This document shows, in pieces, positions 49,801-50,002 of a stretch of DNA of 50,002 bases (its first letter is position 1; every line of letters starts with the position of its first letter). The DNA lies in assembly GCF_030690725.1 (NCBI RefSeq), contig NZ_JAUYGD010000014.1:1-50002 (forward strand), written 5' to 3'. Below the pieces are notes generated by a model. That model worked only from the letters and a program-made list of their open reading frames with translations. It did no database searches and had not been told where the DNA came from. The translations under genes were made by a program, and so were the position numbers. This stretch comes from Pseudomonas sp. (GTDB taxonomy: Bacteria > Pseudomonadota > Gammaproteobacteria > Pseudomonadales > Pseudomonadaceae).

Positions 49801-49828
49801 TTGACGGAGAATGAGGCTGCTGTAGAAT
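49801..49828 (+). promoter_or_regulatory. rRNA operon promoter 4
   Basis: TTGACG (49801-49806), 16 bp, TAGAAT (49823-49828), followed by GCGCGCCTC. Closest to the 16S gene. Confidence 0.75.
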
Positions 49829-50002
49829 GCGCGCCTCGGTTGAGACGAAAGGCTTAACCATCCGCTCTTTAACAACTGAATCAAGCAATTCGTGTGGGTG
49901 CTTGTGAGGTAAGACTGCTAGTCGCAAGATTATCAGCATCACAAGTTACTCCGCGAGAAATCAAAGATGTAACCAACGATTGCTGAGCTAAGTTTAGGGT
50001 TT
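49829..50002 (+). promoter_or_regulatory. 16S rRNA leader with boxA antitermination site
   Basis: The leader contains GCTCTTTAACA (49864-49874), the Nus-factor boxA that allows rRNA antitermination, followed by a GT-rich stretch near 49891-49910 and by the conserved GCTAAGTTTAGGGTTT at the right edge, which in Pseudomonas precedes the mature 16S by a few tens of bases. No mature 16S sequence is inside the window. The region 49349-50002 has no protein gene. Confidence 0.85.

Overview
The window looks like a conserved stretch of a Pseudomonas chromosome. Evidence is the high GC content, Pseudomonas-type proteins (Vfr, LptD starting MAVK, SurA starting MNVK, YfiR with its cysteine spacing) and a gene order that, from memory, matches P. 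aeruginosa PAO1 from rpoD (PA0576) to the rRNA operon after tyrZ (PA0668), with several differences. It is almost entirely housekeeping sequence. I see no CRISPR array, prophage, transposase gene or tRNA gene. One short interspersed repeat with terminal inverted repeats is present.

Layout. 1-3.7 kb (minus): the macromolecular-synthesis operon rpsU-dnaG-rpoD, with two tandem terminators between rpsU and dnaG and rpoD cut by the window edge. 3.9-6.5 kb: tsaD (tRNA t6A), plsY (phospholipid synthesis), folB-folK (folate). 6.5-8.8 kb (minus): the c-di-GMP control module yfiR-yfiN-yfiB. 9.0-10.8 kb (minus): cca and a small exported protein. 10.9-15.7 kb (minus): the stress trio prkA-yeaH-spoVR. 16.0-23.7 kb (minus): lptD-surA / pdxA-rsmA-apaG-apaH-glpE, with a strong terminator after surA. 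23.8-26.3 kb (plus): amgK-murU (peptidoglycan recycling) and a DjlA-like co-chaperone, then a 161-bp repeat. 26.4-28.97 kb: a DUF3530 protein (minus), then rpe-gph (plus). 29.0-33.2 kb (plus): trpEGDC behind a promoter, a Trp-rich leader peptide and a possible attenuator. 33.2-36.5 kb: vfr, an OsmC-like protein, coq7, an exported SUMF1-fold protein and a HIT protein. 36.5-42.6 kb: a Ycf46-like AAA+ ATPase (plus), then on the minus strand an SDR, a zinc-ribbon/DUF805 membrane protein, a fold-type III PLP enzyme with a Tat-like signal, a nitronate monooxygenase and hemJ. 42.7-45.4 kb (plus): argC, a coiled-coil membrane protein, a bactofilin, erpA. 45.4-47.9 kb (minus): anmK and an M23 peptidase. 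48.1-50.0 kb (plus): tyrS, then a ribosomal RNA promoter region with four tandem promoters and the leader with boxA. The 16S gene itself starts just past the right edge.

The genes form a few functional themes: envelope building and recycling (lptD, surA, amgK, murU, anmK, M23 peptidase, bactofilin, yfiB), translation and tRNA maturation (rpsU, tsaD, cca, rsmA, tyrS, rrn) and tryptophan, arginine, folate, PLP, ubiquinone and heme biosynthesis. I did not find a clearly new multi-gene system. The observations most worth checking are the trp leader with contiguous trpEGDC, the four regularly built rrn promoters, the repeat whose end supplies a stop codon, the SUMF1-fold protein without the catalytic cysteine pair, the exported PLP enzyme, and a D-to-E change in the Cca metal-binding motif.
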